Source: Pseudodonghicola flavimaris (lineage in GTDB: Bacteria > Pseudomonadota > Alphaproteobacteria > Rhodobacterales > Rhodobacteraceae). Taken from it: DNA of 64,000 nucleotides. Below, piece by piece: positions 37,523 through 46,188 of this stretch (position 1 is the first letter of the stretch; each line of letters starts with the position of its first letter). Both the position numbers and the translations under genes were made by a program. The notes beneath the pieces were generated by a model. It was not told where the DNA came from. It worked only from the letters and a program-made list of their open reading frames with translations, and searched no databases. Where the stretch lies: contig NZ_JASNJD010000002.1 of NCBI RefSeq assembly GCF_030164425.1, positions 328,659-392,658 on the forward strand, in the 5' to 3' direction.

Positions 37523-38638
37523 ATGTCCATCAACACATTCGGCCATCTCTTCCGTGTCACCACCTGGGGCGAAAGCCACGGGCCGGCGCTCGGCGCCGCG
37601 GTCGACGGCTGCCCGCCGGGCATCGCCATCGACGAGAGCATGCTTCAGCATTGGCTGGATCTGCGCAAGCCGGGGACCAGCAAATACACCACCCAGCGGC
37701 GCGAACCCGATGCGGTGAAGATCCTCTCCGGCGTCTTCGAAGGCCAGACCACCGGCACACCGGTGCAGCTGATGATCGAGAACACCGATCAGCGGTCCAA
37801 GGATTACTCCGAGATCATGGAGAAATTCCGCCCCGGTCATGCCGATATCACCTATTGGCAGAAATACGGCATCCGCGATTATCGCGGCGGCGGCCGCTCC
37901 TCGGCCCGTGAAACCGCCGCCCGGGTCGCTGCCGGCGGGCTGGCGCGCGCGGCGCTCTCCGCGCTGGCGCCGGAGATCGAAATTCAGGGTTTCATGACCC
38001 AGATCGGCCCGCATGGCATCGACCGCAGCCGCTTCGATGCCGGGCAGATCGGCCAGAACCCCTTTTGGTGCCCGGATGCCCACGCGGCGGAGGCTTGGGC
38101 CGGCTATATGGACGCGCTGCGCAAATCCGGCAATTCGGTCGGCGCCATCATCGAGGTGGTTGCGAAGGGCGTGCCCGCCGGCCTCGGGGCGCCGATCTAC
38201 GGCAAGCTCGATACCGATCTGACCGCGGCGATGATGTCGATCAACGCCGTCAAGGGGGTCGAGATCGGCGAGGGCATGGCCGCCGCGCTGCTGACCGGCG
38301 AGGAAAACGCCGATGAGATCTTCATCGGCCCCGATGGCAAGCCTGTCTATTCGTCGAACCACGCCGGCGGCATTCTCGGCGGGATTTCCACCGGGCAGGA
38401 CATCGTGGTGCGCTTCGCGGTGAAGCCGACCTCCTCGATCCTGAAGACACGGGCGACCATCACCAAATCCGGCGAAGCGGCCGAGATCATCACAAAGGGC
38501 CGGCACGACCCCTGCGTCGGCATCCGCGCCGTGCCGGTGGCCGAAGCGATGATGGCCTGCGTGATCCTCGATCATATCCTGCTGAACCGCGGCCAGATCG
38601 GCGGCGCGGTGGGCGAAACCCGGGGCCGTATTGGCTGA
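37523..38638 (+). CDS. aroC: Chorismate synthase
   Basis: AroC makes chorismate from EPSP using reduced FMN. The 371-residue product starts [20 protein letters not shown], with the family motifs [16 protein letters not shown] and [17 protein letters not shown] precedes the ATG. Length is normal. The stop overlaps the start of the HD hydrolase gene by 8 bases. Confidence 0.97.
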   Translation: MSINTFGHLFRVTTWGESHGPALGAAVDGCPPGIAIDESMLQHWLDLRKPGTSKYTTQRREPDAVKILSGVFEGQTTGTPVQLMIENTDQRSKDYSEIMEKFRPGHADITYWQKYGIRDYRGGGRSSARETAARVAAGGLARAALSALAPEIEIQGFMTQIGPHGIDRSRFDAGQIGQNPFWCPDAHAAEAWAGYMDALRKSGNSVGAIIEVVAKGVPAGLGAPIYGKLDTDLTAAMMSINAVKGVEIGEGMAAALLTGEENADEIFIGPDGKPVYSSNHAGGILGGISTGQDIVVRFAVKPTSSILKTRATITKSGEAAEIITKGRHDPCVGIRAVPVAEAMMACVILDHILLNRGQIGGAVGETRGRIG

Positions 38639-39293
38639 TCTCGACGGGTTGCGCGCCCGGCTGCGACAGATCGCGGCCCACCGGATGGCTCAGGACAGCG
38701 CCCATGATCTGGCGCATCTGGACCGCGTCTGGGCCAATGCCCGCACCATCGCGGATGCGGATGCCGACCGGCAGGTTCTGCTGGCGGCAAGCTATCTGCA
38801 CGATCTGGTCAACCTGCCCAAGGACAGCCCCGATCGTGCCCGTGCCTCGACCCTCGCGGCCAGGGCAGCGGCGCCGATCCTGCACGATCTGGGCTTCGCC
38901 CCGGACCGCATCGCCGCCACCCGGCACGCCATCGCCGCGCACAGCTTTTCCGCTGGCCTCCCCCCGGAGACGCCGGAGGCGCGCATCCTGCGCGACGCCG
39001 ACCGGCTCGATGCGCTGGGGGCGATCGGGATCGCGCGCTGTTTCGCGGTCTCCGGCGCCCTTGGCCGGCCGCTCTACGATCCCGCCGATCCCTTCGCCAC
39101 AGCGCGCAATCTCGATGACCGGCACCAGACTCTCGATCATTTTCGCGTCAAACTTCTGAGACTTCCCGCCGATATGCTGACCCGGGGCGGCCGCGCCCTT
39201 GCGCAGCGCCGCGCCGCGCGCATGATCCGCTTTCTCGAAGACCTCGCCGAGGAAATCGGCACCGATCTGCCCCCGGACTGGAAGACCCCATGA
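38631..39293 (+). CDS. HD-domain phosphohydrolase
   Basis: A 220-residue protein with the HD metal site: [10 protein letters not shown] (first His), ASYLHDLVN (His-Asp) and the distal Asp in [14 protein letters not shown]. This is the YedJ-like stand-alone HD group; nucleotides are likely substrates. The start is taken as TTG at 38631, overlapping aroC; a later ATG at 38685 would cut into the first His region. It shares ATGA with the AEC permease gene. Confidence 0.85.
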   Translation: MADLDGLRARLRQIAAHRMAQDSAHDLAHLDRVWANARTIADADADRQVLLAASYLHDLVNLPKDSPDRARASTLAARAAAPILHDLGFAPDRIAATRHAIAAHSFSAGLPPETPEARILRDADRLDALGAIGIARCFAVSGALGRPLYDPADPFATARNLDDRHQTLDHFRVKLLRLPADMLTRGGRALAQRRAARMIRFLEDLAEEIGTDLPPDWKTP

Positions 39294-40234
39294 ACGACAT
39301 CATCAGCATCACCGCTCCGATCTACGCGGCTGTCCTGATCGGATATCTTGTGGTGCGCCTCGGCTGGTTCCGCCCCGAAGACATGCGGATGATGGGACAA
39401 TATGTGCTGAACCTTGCGCTGCCGGCGCTGCTGTTCACCGCGCTTGCGACCAGGCCGCTCTCGGCGGTGCTGCGCACCGATTACCTGCTAGTGATGCTGG
39501 CCGGCGGGCTGGCGACGATGGCGCTCAGCTTCGGCTGGTTTTCTCTCACCGCTCCCGACAAACTGCGCCGGGCGCTGGCGGTGCTGGGGTCGGCCTGTCC
39601 GAACTCGGGCTTCATCGGGTATCCGGTGATGCTGCTGCTGTTTCCCGATCTGGCCGGAGTGATCCTGGCGCTGAACGTGCTGATCGAGAATGTGGTGGTC
39701 ATCCCGATCGGCCTGGTGCTGATGGATCTGGCCTCCGGCCAGGCCGGGCTGTCGCCGCTCCGCCTGCTGGCCCGGGTGCTCCGCACCCTGCTGCGCCGGC
39801 CGATGGTGATCGGCATGATCGCCGGGCTGGCGGTCTCCGCCCTGGGGTGGGAGCTGCCGGCGCCGGTCCTGCGGCTGACCGGCATGTTCGGCACCTCCGC
39901 CGCCGCCCTGTCGCTGGTGGTGATCGGCGGCTCTCTGGTCGGGCTGCCCATGAAGGGCAACAAGCTGCTGGCCGGCCAGATCGCCACGGTCAAGCTGCTG
40001 CTGCACCCGGCGATGGTGGCGCTGGCCGCGGCGCTGCTGCCGGCGCTGGGGCTGGCCGCCCTGTCGCCCGACATGTACGCCGCCGCGGTCCTGTCGGCGG
40101 CGATCCCGATGTTCAGCATCTATCCGATTCTGGCGCAGGAACGCGGGCTGGGAGGGGCCGCCGCCATCGCGCTCCTGCTGGCGACCTCGGGCGCTTTCGT
40201 GACGCTGAACATCCTGCTCGCCTGGCTCACCTGA
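39290..40234 (+). CDS. AEC-family permease
   Basis: A 314-residue membrane protein with about ten helices in two repeats: YAAVLIGYLVVRLGWFRPED at the start, NLALPALLFTALATRPL and SACPNSGFIGYPVMLLLFPD in the first half. The pattern is that of the auxin-efflux-carrier/malonate transporter group. A malonyl-CoA synthetase gene lies convergent next door, so dicarboxylate (malonate) transport is a fair guess. Confidence 0.87.
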   Translation: MNDIISITAPIYAAVLIGYLVVRLGWFRPEDMRMMGQYVLNLALPALLFTALATRPLSAVLRTDYLLVMLAGGLATMALSFGWFSLTAPDKLRRALAVLGSACPNSGFIGYPVMLLLFPDLAGVILALNVLIENVVVIPIGLVLMDLASGQAGLSPLRLLARVLRTLLRRPMVIGMIAGLAVSALGWELPAPVLRLTGMFGTSAAALSLVVIGGSLVGLPMKGNKLLAGQIATVKLLLHPAMVALAAALLPALGLAALSPDMYAAAVLSAAIPMFSIYPILAQERGLGGAAAIALLLATSGAFVTLNILLAWLT

Positions 40235-40280
40235 GCGTCCGCCTAGGGTCGCGGAGCGGCCGGCCCGCCCCTCCGGCCGC

Positions 40281-40330
40281 GCCAGCCTGCTTCTTCTCTG
40301 CAAAAATACTCACCGATCCCGCGGCCGGGA
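40281..40330 (+). repeat. Modular intergenic repeat, copy C (after AEC gene)
   Basis: The core TTCTTCTCTGCAAAAATACT is followed by CACCGA and a hairpin TCCCG-CGGC-CGGGA (40317-40330). Like copy B it is preceded by GCCAGC. The second GC hairpin of copy A is missing. It lies between the convergent AEC and matB genes. Confidence 0.65.
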
Positions 40331-40342
40331 CCGGGCGCGCGC

Positions 40343-41845
40343 TCAGCCAAGAAGCTCGGCGTAGGTGTCGCGCAGCGCCTTTTTCTGCACCTTGCCCATG
40401 GTGTTGCGCGGCAGCGCATCGATCATCACGATGCGCTTGGGCTGCTTGAACCGGGCGAGCTGACCGTTGAGCGCGGCGGTAATCGCCTCCGGCGTCGTGC
40501 CTTCGCCCTCCGGCACCACCAGGGCCACGACCGCCTCGCCGAAATCGGCATGCGGCACCCCGATCACAGCGCTTTCCAGCACGCCGGGCAGATCGTCGAT
40601 CAGGCTTTCGACCTCTTTCGGATAGACATTGAAGCCACCGGTGATGATCAGGTCCTTTTCGCGGCCGACGATGGTGACATAGCCGTCGGCGTCGATCATC
40701 GCCATGTCGCCGGTGATGAACCAGCCGTCGGGGCGCAGCTCTTCCGCCGTCTTCTCCGGCATCTGCCAGTAGCCCTTGAACACATTGGCACCGCGCACCT
40801 CCAGCACGCCGATCTCGCCCGCCTGCACCTCTTTGCCGTCGTGCATCACCCGCGCCTCGACCCCCGGCAGCGGGAAGCCGACGGTGCCGGCGCGGCGTTC
40901 GCCGTCATAAGGGTTGGAACAGCTCATGTTGGTCTCGGTCATGCCGTAGCGTTCCAGGATGCGATGGCCTGTGCGGGCCTCCCATTGCTCATGGGTGTCG
41001 ACCAGCAGCGGCGCCGAACCGGAGATGAAGAGCCGCATGTTCGCCGCCCGCTCGCGCGTCAGCCGCGGATCGGCGAGCAGCCGGGTGTAGAAGGTCGGCA
41101 CCCCCATCAGCGCGGTGGCGCGCGGCATCGCCTTGAGGATCTCGTCGGCGTCGAAGCCCTTGAGGAAGATCACCTGTGCGCCCGCCAGCAGCGCCACGTT
41201 GGTCGCCACGAAGAGCCCGTGAGTGTGGAAGATCGGCAGCGCGTGGATCAGCACGTCCTGTTTGGTGAACTGCCAGTAGTCGCGCAGCATCTCGGAGTTG
41301 GAGGCGAGGTTGGCATGGCTCAGCATCGCACCCTTCGACCGCCCGGTGGTGCCGGAGGTATAGAGGATCGCCGCCAGATCGTCGGGGCCGCGCGGCACCG
41401 GGGTGAACCCGCCGCGCCCGACCACCGCGTCGGTCAGCGTGCCGAGCCCCTTGGCGTCGAGCGTGACCACCCGGGCGTCGCCGGCGATGCCTTCGATCGC
41501 CTCGTATTTCGCCGGATCACAGACCACCACACGCGGGGTGGCGTCGCCCAGGAAATAGGCGACCTCGGGCGTGGTATAGGCGGTGTTGAGCGGCAGGAAG
41601 ATCGCCCCCGCCATCACCGTGCCGAGATAGAGCTGGATCGCCTCGATGCTCTTGTCGACCTGCACCGCGACGCGGTCCCCGGGCTGCACCCCCATCGCGA
41701 CCAGCGCCGCGGCATTGCGTTCGGCACCGGCGAAAAGCTCACCGAAGGTCATGCTGGCCCGGGCCGGGAAGGTGGCGAAATTGCGGGTTTCCTGGCCGAC
41801 GGCGGCGGCATGCAGCCGGGCGATCAGATAGTTGTCGTCATACAT
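40343..41845 (-). CDS. matB: Malonyl-CoA synthetase
   Basis: MatB activates malonate to malonyl-CoA. The 500-residue adenylate-forming enzyme has the AMP motif LYTSGTTGRSKGAMLSH, ERYGMTETNM and the A10 Lys in NTMGKVQKKALRDTY. It resembles the Rhodopseudomonas MatB closely as I remember it (DVLIHALPIFHTHGLF, GVPTFYTRLL, LFISGSAPLL). No malonyl-CoA decarboxylase is in the window; the adjacent AEC permease may bring in malonate. Confidence 0.88.
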   Translation of the reverse strand: MYDDNYLIARLHAAAVGQETRNFATFPARASMTFGELFAGAERNAAALVAMGVQPGDRVAVQVDKSIEAIQLYLGTVMAGAIFLPLNTAYTTPEVAYFLGDATPRVVVCDPAKYEAIEGIAGDARVVTLDAKGLGTLTDAVVGRGGFTPVPRGPDDLAAILYTSGTTGRSKGAMLSHANLASNSEMLRDYWQFTKQDVLIHALPIFHTHGLFVATNVALLAGAQVIFLKGFDADEILKAMPRATALMGVPTFYTRLLADPRLTRERAANMRLFISGSAPLLVDTHEQWEARTGHRILERYGMTETNMSCSNPYDGERRAGTVGFPLPGVEARVMHDGKEVQAGEIGVLEVRGANVFKGYWQMPEKTAEELRPDGWFITGDMAMIDADGYVTIVGREKDLIITGGFNVYPKEVESLIDDLPGVLESAVIGVPHADFGEAVVALVVPEGEGTTPEAITAALNGQLARFKQPKRIVMIDALPRNTMGKVQKKALRDTYAELLG

Positions 41846-41941
41846 GGGGCGCTCCTTCTCCTCGCTGCGCGTTTGTGCGCCCTATGAGCGGCGGAAATCA
41901 AGCCGTTGATCTTTTCCGGCAACCGAAGCAGGGTCGCGCGC

Positions 41942-42880
41942 ATGGCAACTTCGTTAACATCGCATCGACCCGCCCTGGCCATCACGCTGAAACTCAGCGC
42001 GATTTGCCTGTTTTCCATCATGTCGGCGCTGATCAAGGCCACCGCCGACGATGTACCGCCGGGCGAAGCGGTGTTCTTCCGGTCGTTCTTTGCAATCCCG
42101 GTGATCCTGGTGTGGATCGCCGCGCGCGGCGAGCTGCGCAGCGGGCTGGTGGCGCAGCGGCCGATCGTGCATTTCTGGCGCGGGCTGATCGGCACCTCGG
42201 CGATGGGGCTGACCTTCTCGGGGCTGGGCCTGCTGCCGCTGCCCGAGGTCACCGCCATCGGCTATGCCACGCCGATCCTGACGCTGATCCTGGCCGCCGT
42301 TATGCTGGGCGAGCGGATTCGGATGATCCGGCTTTCCGCCGTCGCCATCGGCCTGGTCGGGGTGCTGATTATGCTCTGGCCGCGGCTGGGCGGCACCACT
42401 TCCGGGCAGGGCGCGGCGACGCTCGGCGCCTTTCTGATCCTTGGTGCCACCTCGCTCAGGGCGCTGGTGCAAATCCATATCCGCAAGATGGTCGAAACCG
42501 AACGGACCTCGGCCATCGTGTTCTATTTCTCCGCCACCGCCGCCGGGCTGGCGCTGCTGACCATGCCTTTCGGCTGGGTGGTGCCCCGGGGCGAGACACT
42601 GGCGCTGCTGATCCTGGCCGGGCTGATCGGTGGCGGCGCCCAGATCCTGGTGACCTCCTCCTATCGCTTCGGTCCGGCCTCGATGCTGGCGCCCTATGAA
42701 TATGCCTCGATGCTCTTCGCCATCCTGATCGGCTATGTCTGGTTCAAGGAGGTCCCGACGCTGATCATGCTTTCGGGAGCGGCGCTGGTGATCGCCGGCA
42801 ACATCCTGGTGATCTGGCGCGAACATCAGCTGGGGCTGGAGCGGTCCCGCGCCCGGGCGGTCAGCGATCCCAAGGCCTGA
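41942..42880 (+). CDS. EamA/DMT-family permease
   Basis: A 312-residue protein with ten hydrophobic helices in two EamA repeats (LKLSAICLFSIMSALIKATA at the start; FGPASMLAPYEYASMLFAIL in the second). I use the ATG at 41942; a frame to 41906 adds 12 basic residues. The substrate is unknown. It lies divergent from matB and 68 bases before cobO. Confidence 0.85.
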   Translation: MATSLTSHRPALAITLKLSAICLFSIMSALIKATADDVPPGEAVFFRSFFAIPVILVWIAARGELRSGLVAQRPIVHFWRGLIGTSAMGLTFSGLGLLPLPEVTAIGYATPILTLILAAVMLGERIRMIRLSAVAIGLVGVLIMLWPRLGGTTSGQGAATLGAFLILGATSLRALVQIHIRKMVETERTSAIVFYFSATAAGLALLTMPFGWVVPRGETLALLILAGLIGGGAQILVTSSYRFGPASMLAPYEYASMLFAILIGYVWFKEVPTLIMLSGAALVIAGNILVIWREHQLGLERSRARAVSDPKA

Positions 42881-42948
42881 CCGGACAGCGGGCGCCTTTA
42901 CCCCGGCGGCCGCCGCCCTATGATCCGGACAAAGATCAGGAGACCGAG

Positions 42949-43560
42949 ATGAGCGACCAGACAGCCGACGCCGCCAGCCACAAGGCGAAGATGCAGAAAC
43001 TGCAGGCGGAACACCGCGCCAAGGTATCCGAGGCCGGCGATCCCGATCGCGGCCTGGTGCTGGTGCATACCGGCAAGGGCAAGGGCAAGTCCTCCTCCGC
43101 CTTCGGCGTGGTGGTGCGGGCGCTGGGGTGGAAGAAATCCGTCGGCATGGTGCAATTCATCAAGGGCAACTGGATCACCGGCGAACGGCAGTTCTTCGAA
43201 CGGCTCGGCGGGGTGACCTGGTACACCATGGGCGAAGGCTTCACCTGGGACACCCAGGACCGCGACCGCGACATCGCCGCAGCTCAGGCCGCCTTCGCCC
43301 GCGCGCGTGAGATGATGGAGAGCGGCGATTTCGATCTGATCGTGCTGGACGAGATCAACATCGCCCTGCGCTACGACTACCTCAGCGCCGAGGAAGTTCT
43401 GGAAGGGCTGGAGGCGCGCGCGCCCCGCACCGGGGTGATCCTGACCGGCCGCGATGCGCCGGCCGCGATCTGCGATTACGCCGATCTGGTCACCGAGATG
43501 ACCGAGGTGAAGCACCCGTTTCAGGCCGGCATCAAGGCGCAGCGCGGCGTCGATTTCTGA
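42949..43560 (+). CDS. cobO: Cob(I)yrinic acid a,c-diamide adenosyltransferase
   Basis: CobO attaches the adenosyl group to the corrin cobalt in cobalamin synthesis and salvage. The 203-residue product has the P-loop HTGKGKGKSSSAFG (about 38-51), VQFIKGNWITGE and DLIVLDEINIALRY, all normal for the BtuR/CobO family. No other cob gene is near, and I could not find a cobalamin riboswitch upstream. AGGAG is not ideal but AGGAGACCGAG precedes the ATG. Confidence 0.95.
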   Translation: MSDQTADAASHKAKMQKLQAEHRAKVSEAGDPDRGLVLVHTGKGKGKSSSAFGVVVRALGWKKSVGMVQFIKGNWITGERQFFERLGGVTWYTMGEGFTWDTQDRDRDIAAAQAAFARAREMMESGDFDLIVLDEINIALRYDYLSAEEVLEGLEARAPRTGVILTGRDAPAAICDYADLVTEMTEVKHPFQAGIKAQRGVDF

Positions 43561-43836
43561 TCCTCCGCGCCGCTCCGCCGGCGGCACGCTTCGCCGATGC
43601 CGGGGCGGACCCACGGCGCAGATCGCCGCCGCCGCCCCGTCACCGCCCGCAGCGCCACCGAGGGGAAGGCGCCGGGTTCGTTTCCGGGGTGGCGGCAGGA
43701 TCACACGCCACAACCGGCATCCGTCCCGCAGGCCGCCCCGAAAGGCTGAAGTCCCCAGGCTGGATGCGCGGCATCTGGCGTCGGCGCATATCTGACAAAA
43801 ACAATCGGAAATCACAAGCGGCAATTTGCCCCGAAC
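43561..43836. other. Gap after cobO, no gene seen
   Basis: Between cobO and the terminator of the convergent aminotransferase gene I see no supported gene. The sequence is very GC-rich up to about 43780, then A+T-rich (ACAAAAACAATCGGAAATCA) near 43795. No RNA element could be recognised. Confidence 0.5.
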
Positions 43837-43868
43837 GAAAAACGGCGCCGGGAACCCCCGACGCCGTT
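43837..43868 (-). terminator. Rho-independent terminator of the aminotransferase gene
   Basis: On the minus strand AACGGCGTCGGGGGTTCCCG pairs with itself and CGCCGTT to form a long stem (43841-43868), followed by TTTTTCG. It starts 26 bases after the aminotransferase stop. Confidence 0.8.
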
Positions 43869-43893
43869 CGATGTCGCAGCTGCGCAGCACCGA

Positions 43894-45291
43894 TCAGGAT
43901 GCGGCTTTCAGCAGGCCTTCGTCCTTCACCCGGGCATAGGTTTCATCCAGCGCGCGGGTGGCGCGTTCGATCAGGATGTCGGCCTCGCCCGGGGTCATCA
44001 CCAGCGGCGGCGAGATGATCATCCGGTCGCCCACATGGCGCATCACCAGATTGTTGGCAAAGCAGCGCTCGCGGCAGATATAGCCGATCGTTCCCGCCTC
44101 CGACGCGAACTTGGCCCGCGCCGCCTTGTCCGGCGTCAGTGCCAGAGAGCCCATCATGCCGACGATGCTGGTGTCGCCCACCAGCGGATGATCGGCCAGC
44201 GCGGTCCATTTCTCCGCCAGATAAGGGGCGATGACATCGCGCACATGCTCGACGATACCTTCCTCTTCCATGATCCGGATGTTCTCCAGCGCCACCGCCG
44301 CGGCCACCGGGTGACCGGAGTAGGTATAGCCGTGGTTGAACTCGATACTGTCGAGCACCGCGGCCACCTCGTCGGTGACGATCGACCCGCCGATCGGCTG
44401 GTAACCCGAGCTCAGCCCCTTGGCGATGGTCATGATGTCGGGACGAATGCCCATGGTCTCGCTGCCGAACCAGTTGCCGGTCCGCCCGAAGCCGCAGATC
44501 ACCTCATCCGCGATCAGCAGGATTTCATACTTGTCGCAGATGCGCTGGATTTCCGGCCAGTAGGTCGCCGGCGGCACGATCACCCCACCGGCGCCCTGGA
44601 TCGGCTCGGCGATGAAGGCGGCGACCTTGTCTTCGCCGTATTGCAGGATGGCCGCTTCCAGTTCCTGCGCCCGGGCCAGGCCGAAATCCTCCGGCGCGGT
44701 ATCGCCGCCCTCGCCCCACCAGTAGGGCTGATTGATGTGGTGGATATCCGGAATCGGCATGCCGCCCTGGGCGTGCATCGCGCTCATCCCGCCAAGCGAG
44801 GCGGAGCCCATAGAGGTGCCGTGGTAAGCGTTCTTGCGGCTGATGATGATCGACTTGCCGGGCTTGCCCTTGGCCTGCCAGTAGGCGCGCACCATGCGGA
44901 TGTTGGTATCGTTCGCCTCGGATCCGCCAGAGGCAAAGAACACGTGATTCAGATCGCCCGGCGCCTTCTCGGCGATCTTGGCGGCCAGCGCGATGGCCGG
45001 CACATGGGTGGTCTGGAAGAAGGTGTTGTAATAGGGCAGCTCGCGCATCTGACGGGAGGCGACGTCCGCCAGTTCCTCGCGACCGTAACCGATGTTGACG
45101 CACCACAGCCCGGCCATGCCGTCGAGGATCTCAACACCCTCGCTGTCGGTCAGGTAAACGCCCTTGGCCCGGGTGATGACCCGGGCGCCCTTTGCCGCCA
45201 ACTCGTCATTGTTGGTGAAGGGGTGCATGTGGTGGGCCGCATCCAGCGCCTGAAGCTCGGCAGTCGGCATGTGATTGGTAATAGCGGGCAT
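43894..45291 (-). CDS. Class III aminotransferase (putrescine/polyamine:pyruvate type)
   Basis: A 465-residue PLP enzyme with SGGSEANDTNIRMVRAYW (about 121-138), the cofactor Asp in LLIADEVICGFGRTG (D262) and the Schiff-base Lys in MTIAKGLSSGYQP (K291). It resembles SpuC-type putrescine or polyamine:pyruvate aminotransferases. The neighbours (GntR regulator, polyamine transporter, PuuB-like oxidase) support polyamine catabolism. The sequence alone does not exclude beta-alanine or another omega-amino substrate. Confidence 0.88.
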   Translation of the reverse strand: MPAITNHMPTAELQALDAAHHMHPFTNNDELAAKGARVITRAKGVYLTDSEGVEILDGMAGLWCVNIGYGREELADVASRQMRELPYYNTFFQTTHVPAIALAAKIAEKAPGDLNHVFFASGGSEANDTNIRMVRAYWQAKGKPGKSIIISRKNAYHGTSMGSASLGGMSAMHAQGGMPIPDIHHINQPYWWGEGGDTAPEDFGLARAQELEAAILQYGEDKVAAFIAEPIQGAGGVIVPPATYWPEIQRICDKYEILLIADEVICGFGRTGNWFGSETMGIRPDIMTIAKGLSSGYQPIGGSIVTDEVAAVLDSIEFNHGYTYSGHPVAAAVALENIRIMEEEGIVEHVRDVIAPYLAEKWTALADHPLVGDTSIVGMMGSLALTPDKAARAKFASEAGTIGYICRERCFANNLVMRHVGDRMIISPPLVMTPGEADILIERATRALDETYARVKDEGLLKAAS

Positions 45292-45328
45292 CGCGGGGCT
45301 CCTGAAAACGAAGGTTGCCCCGAAGATA

Positions 45329-45337
45329 TGATCAAAT
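45329..45337 (+). promoter_or_regulatory. TGATCAAAT site 1 (upstream of aminotransferase)
   Basis: TGATCAAAT, in the 64-base gap before the aminotransferase gene, 38-46 bases from its ATG. Identical nine-base words lie at 46039 and 46140 around the GntR gene, so it is a candidate operator for that regulator. Confidence 0.5.
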
Positions 45338-45355
45338 TGCGCGCTGTCAATCGAA

Positions 45356-46078
45356 TCAGCTGTCGCTGCGTCGTTCCGCCAGCACCGCGGTCACCATCTG
45401 CACACCCTGATCGACATCCTGCTCAATCGCGCGGCTCACGCCCTCGGCATCCCGACGGCGCAACGCAGTCAGCATCTCCTTATGGCGGTCGGGCAGGTTC
45501 TGGGTGCCGAATCGGCCGCAGACCACCCGCAGCGACGGGCCGAAGCGCAGCCACAGACGTTCCGCCATCTCGGAAAGGATCGGCGCGTCGGCATAGTCAT
45601 AAAGCACCGAATGGAAGCGATAATTCTGCATCAGATAGCCAGAGACATCGCCGATGGAAATCGCAGAATCCACTTCTGCATCAATACGTTCCAGCTCTTC
45701 CACCAGGGCCGGGCTGGCGTGCTGGGCGGCGCGGCGGGCCAGCTCGGCCTCGATCTTCTTGCGGATGAACGTCAACTGTTCGACATCTGTTGCCGATAAA
45801 ACAGGCACCGAAACCCGGCGATTGCCCTGAAACATCAACGCCCCGTCCGAGATCAGCCGCCGGATCGCCTCACGCACCGGAGTCATGCCCGCCCCCAGCG
45901 AATCAGTCAGCCCCTGGATCGTCACAGCCTGGCCCGGAGCCATCTCTCCGAACAGAATCTGCGCCCGTAGTTTCTGGTACACCTGCTCATGCACAGGCGG
46001 GGCCGACGGGGATTTGCGGGCTTTTGCTGCTGGTTTTTTGATCAAATTCAACAGAGTCGTTCCATTCCAGATGTCCAT
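45356..46078 (-). CDS. GntR-family (FCD) regulator of the polyamine island
   Basis: A 240-residue regulator with a winged helix (about 28-95: VHEQVYQKLRAQILFGEMAP, TDSLGAGMTPVREAIRRLIS) and an all-helical FCD ligand domain (about 105-225) whose His and Asp residues may bind a metal (DVSGYLMQNYRFHSVLYDYA). It sits between the aminotransferase and the divergent potF gene. One of three TGATCAAAT words lies inside its own start region, suggesting autoregulation. The effector may be a polyamine or a product of its breakdown. Confidence 0.88.
   Translation of the reverse strand: MDIWNGTTLLNLIKKPAAKARKSPSAPPVHEQVYQKLRAQILFGEMAPGQAVTIQGLTDSLGAGMTPVREAIRRLISDGALMFQGNRRVSVPVLSATDVEQLTFIRKKIEAELARRAAQHASPALVEELERIDAEVDSAISIGDVSGYLMQNYRFHSVLYDYADAPILSEMAERLWLRFGPSLRVVCGRFGTQNLPDRHKEMLTALRRRDAEGVSRAIEQDVDQGVQMVTAVLAERRSDS
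46039..46047 (+). promoter_or_regulatory. TGATCAAAT site 2 (inside the GntR gene)
   Basis: TTTGATCAAA here is a perfect 10-base palindrome, located within codons 11-14 of the GntR gene (NLIK), about 35 bases after its start. It could act as a roadblock operator. It matches sites 1 and 3. Confidence 0.45.
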
Positions 46079-46139
46079 GCTTGCGCTGTGCCGGGACGCA
46101 TGGAAACATAGCTTGTGCCAAGCAAGAAGGCAAAAAACT

Positions 46140-46148
46140 TGATCAAAT
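46140..46148 (+). promoter_or_regulatory. TGATCAAAT site 3 (upstream of potF)
   Basis: CTTGATCAAAT lies in the 110-base divergent gap between the GntR gene and potF, 41-49 bases before the potF ATG. Its inner TTGATCAA is palindromic. It is the best placed of the three to control the transporter. Confidence 0.5.
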
Positions 46149-46188
46149 AGAGGTGCGGGCCCAACCCGCCCTCATCGGGGAGCTACAC

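Noticed and set aside
43561..43893. Possible cobalamin riboswitch near cobO
   Set aside because: The gap is downstream of cobO, and I could not find the B12-box or the conserved AGCCAGGAGACC block on either strand.
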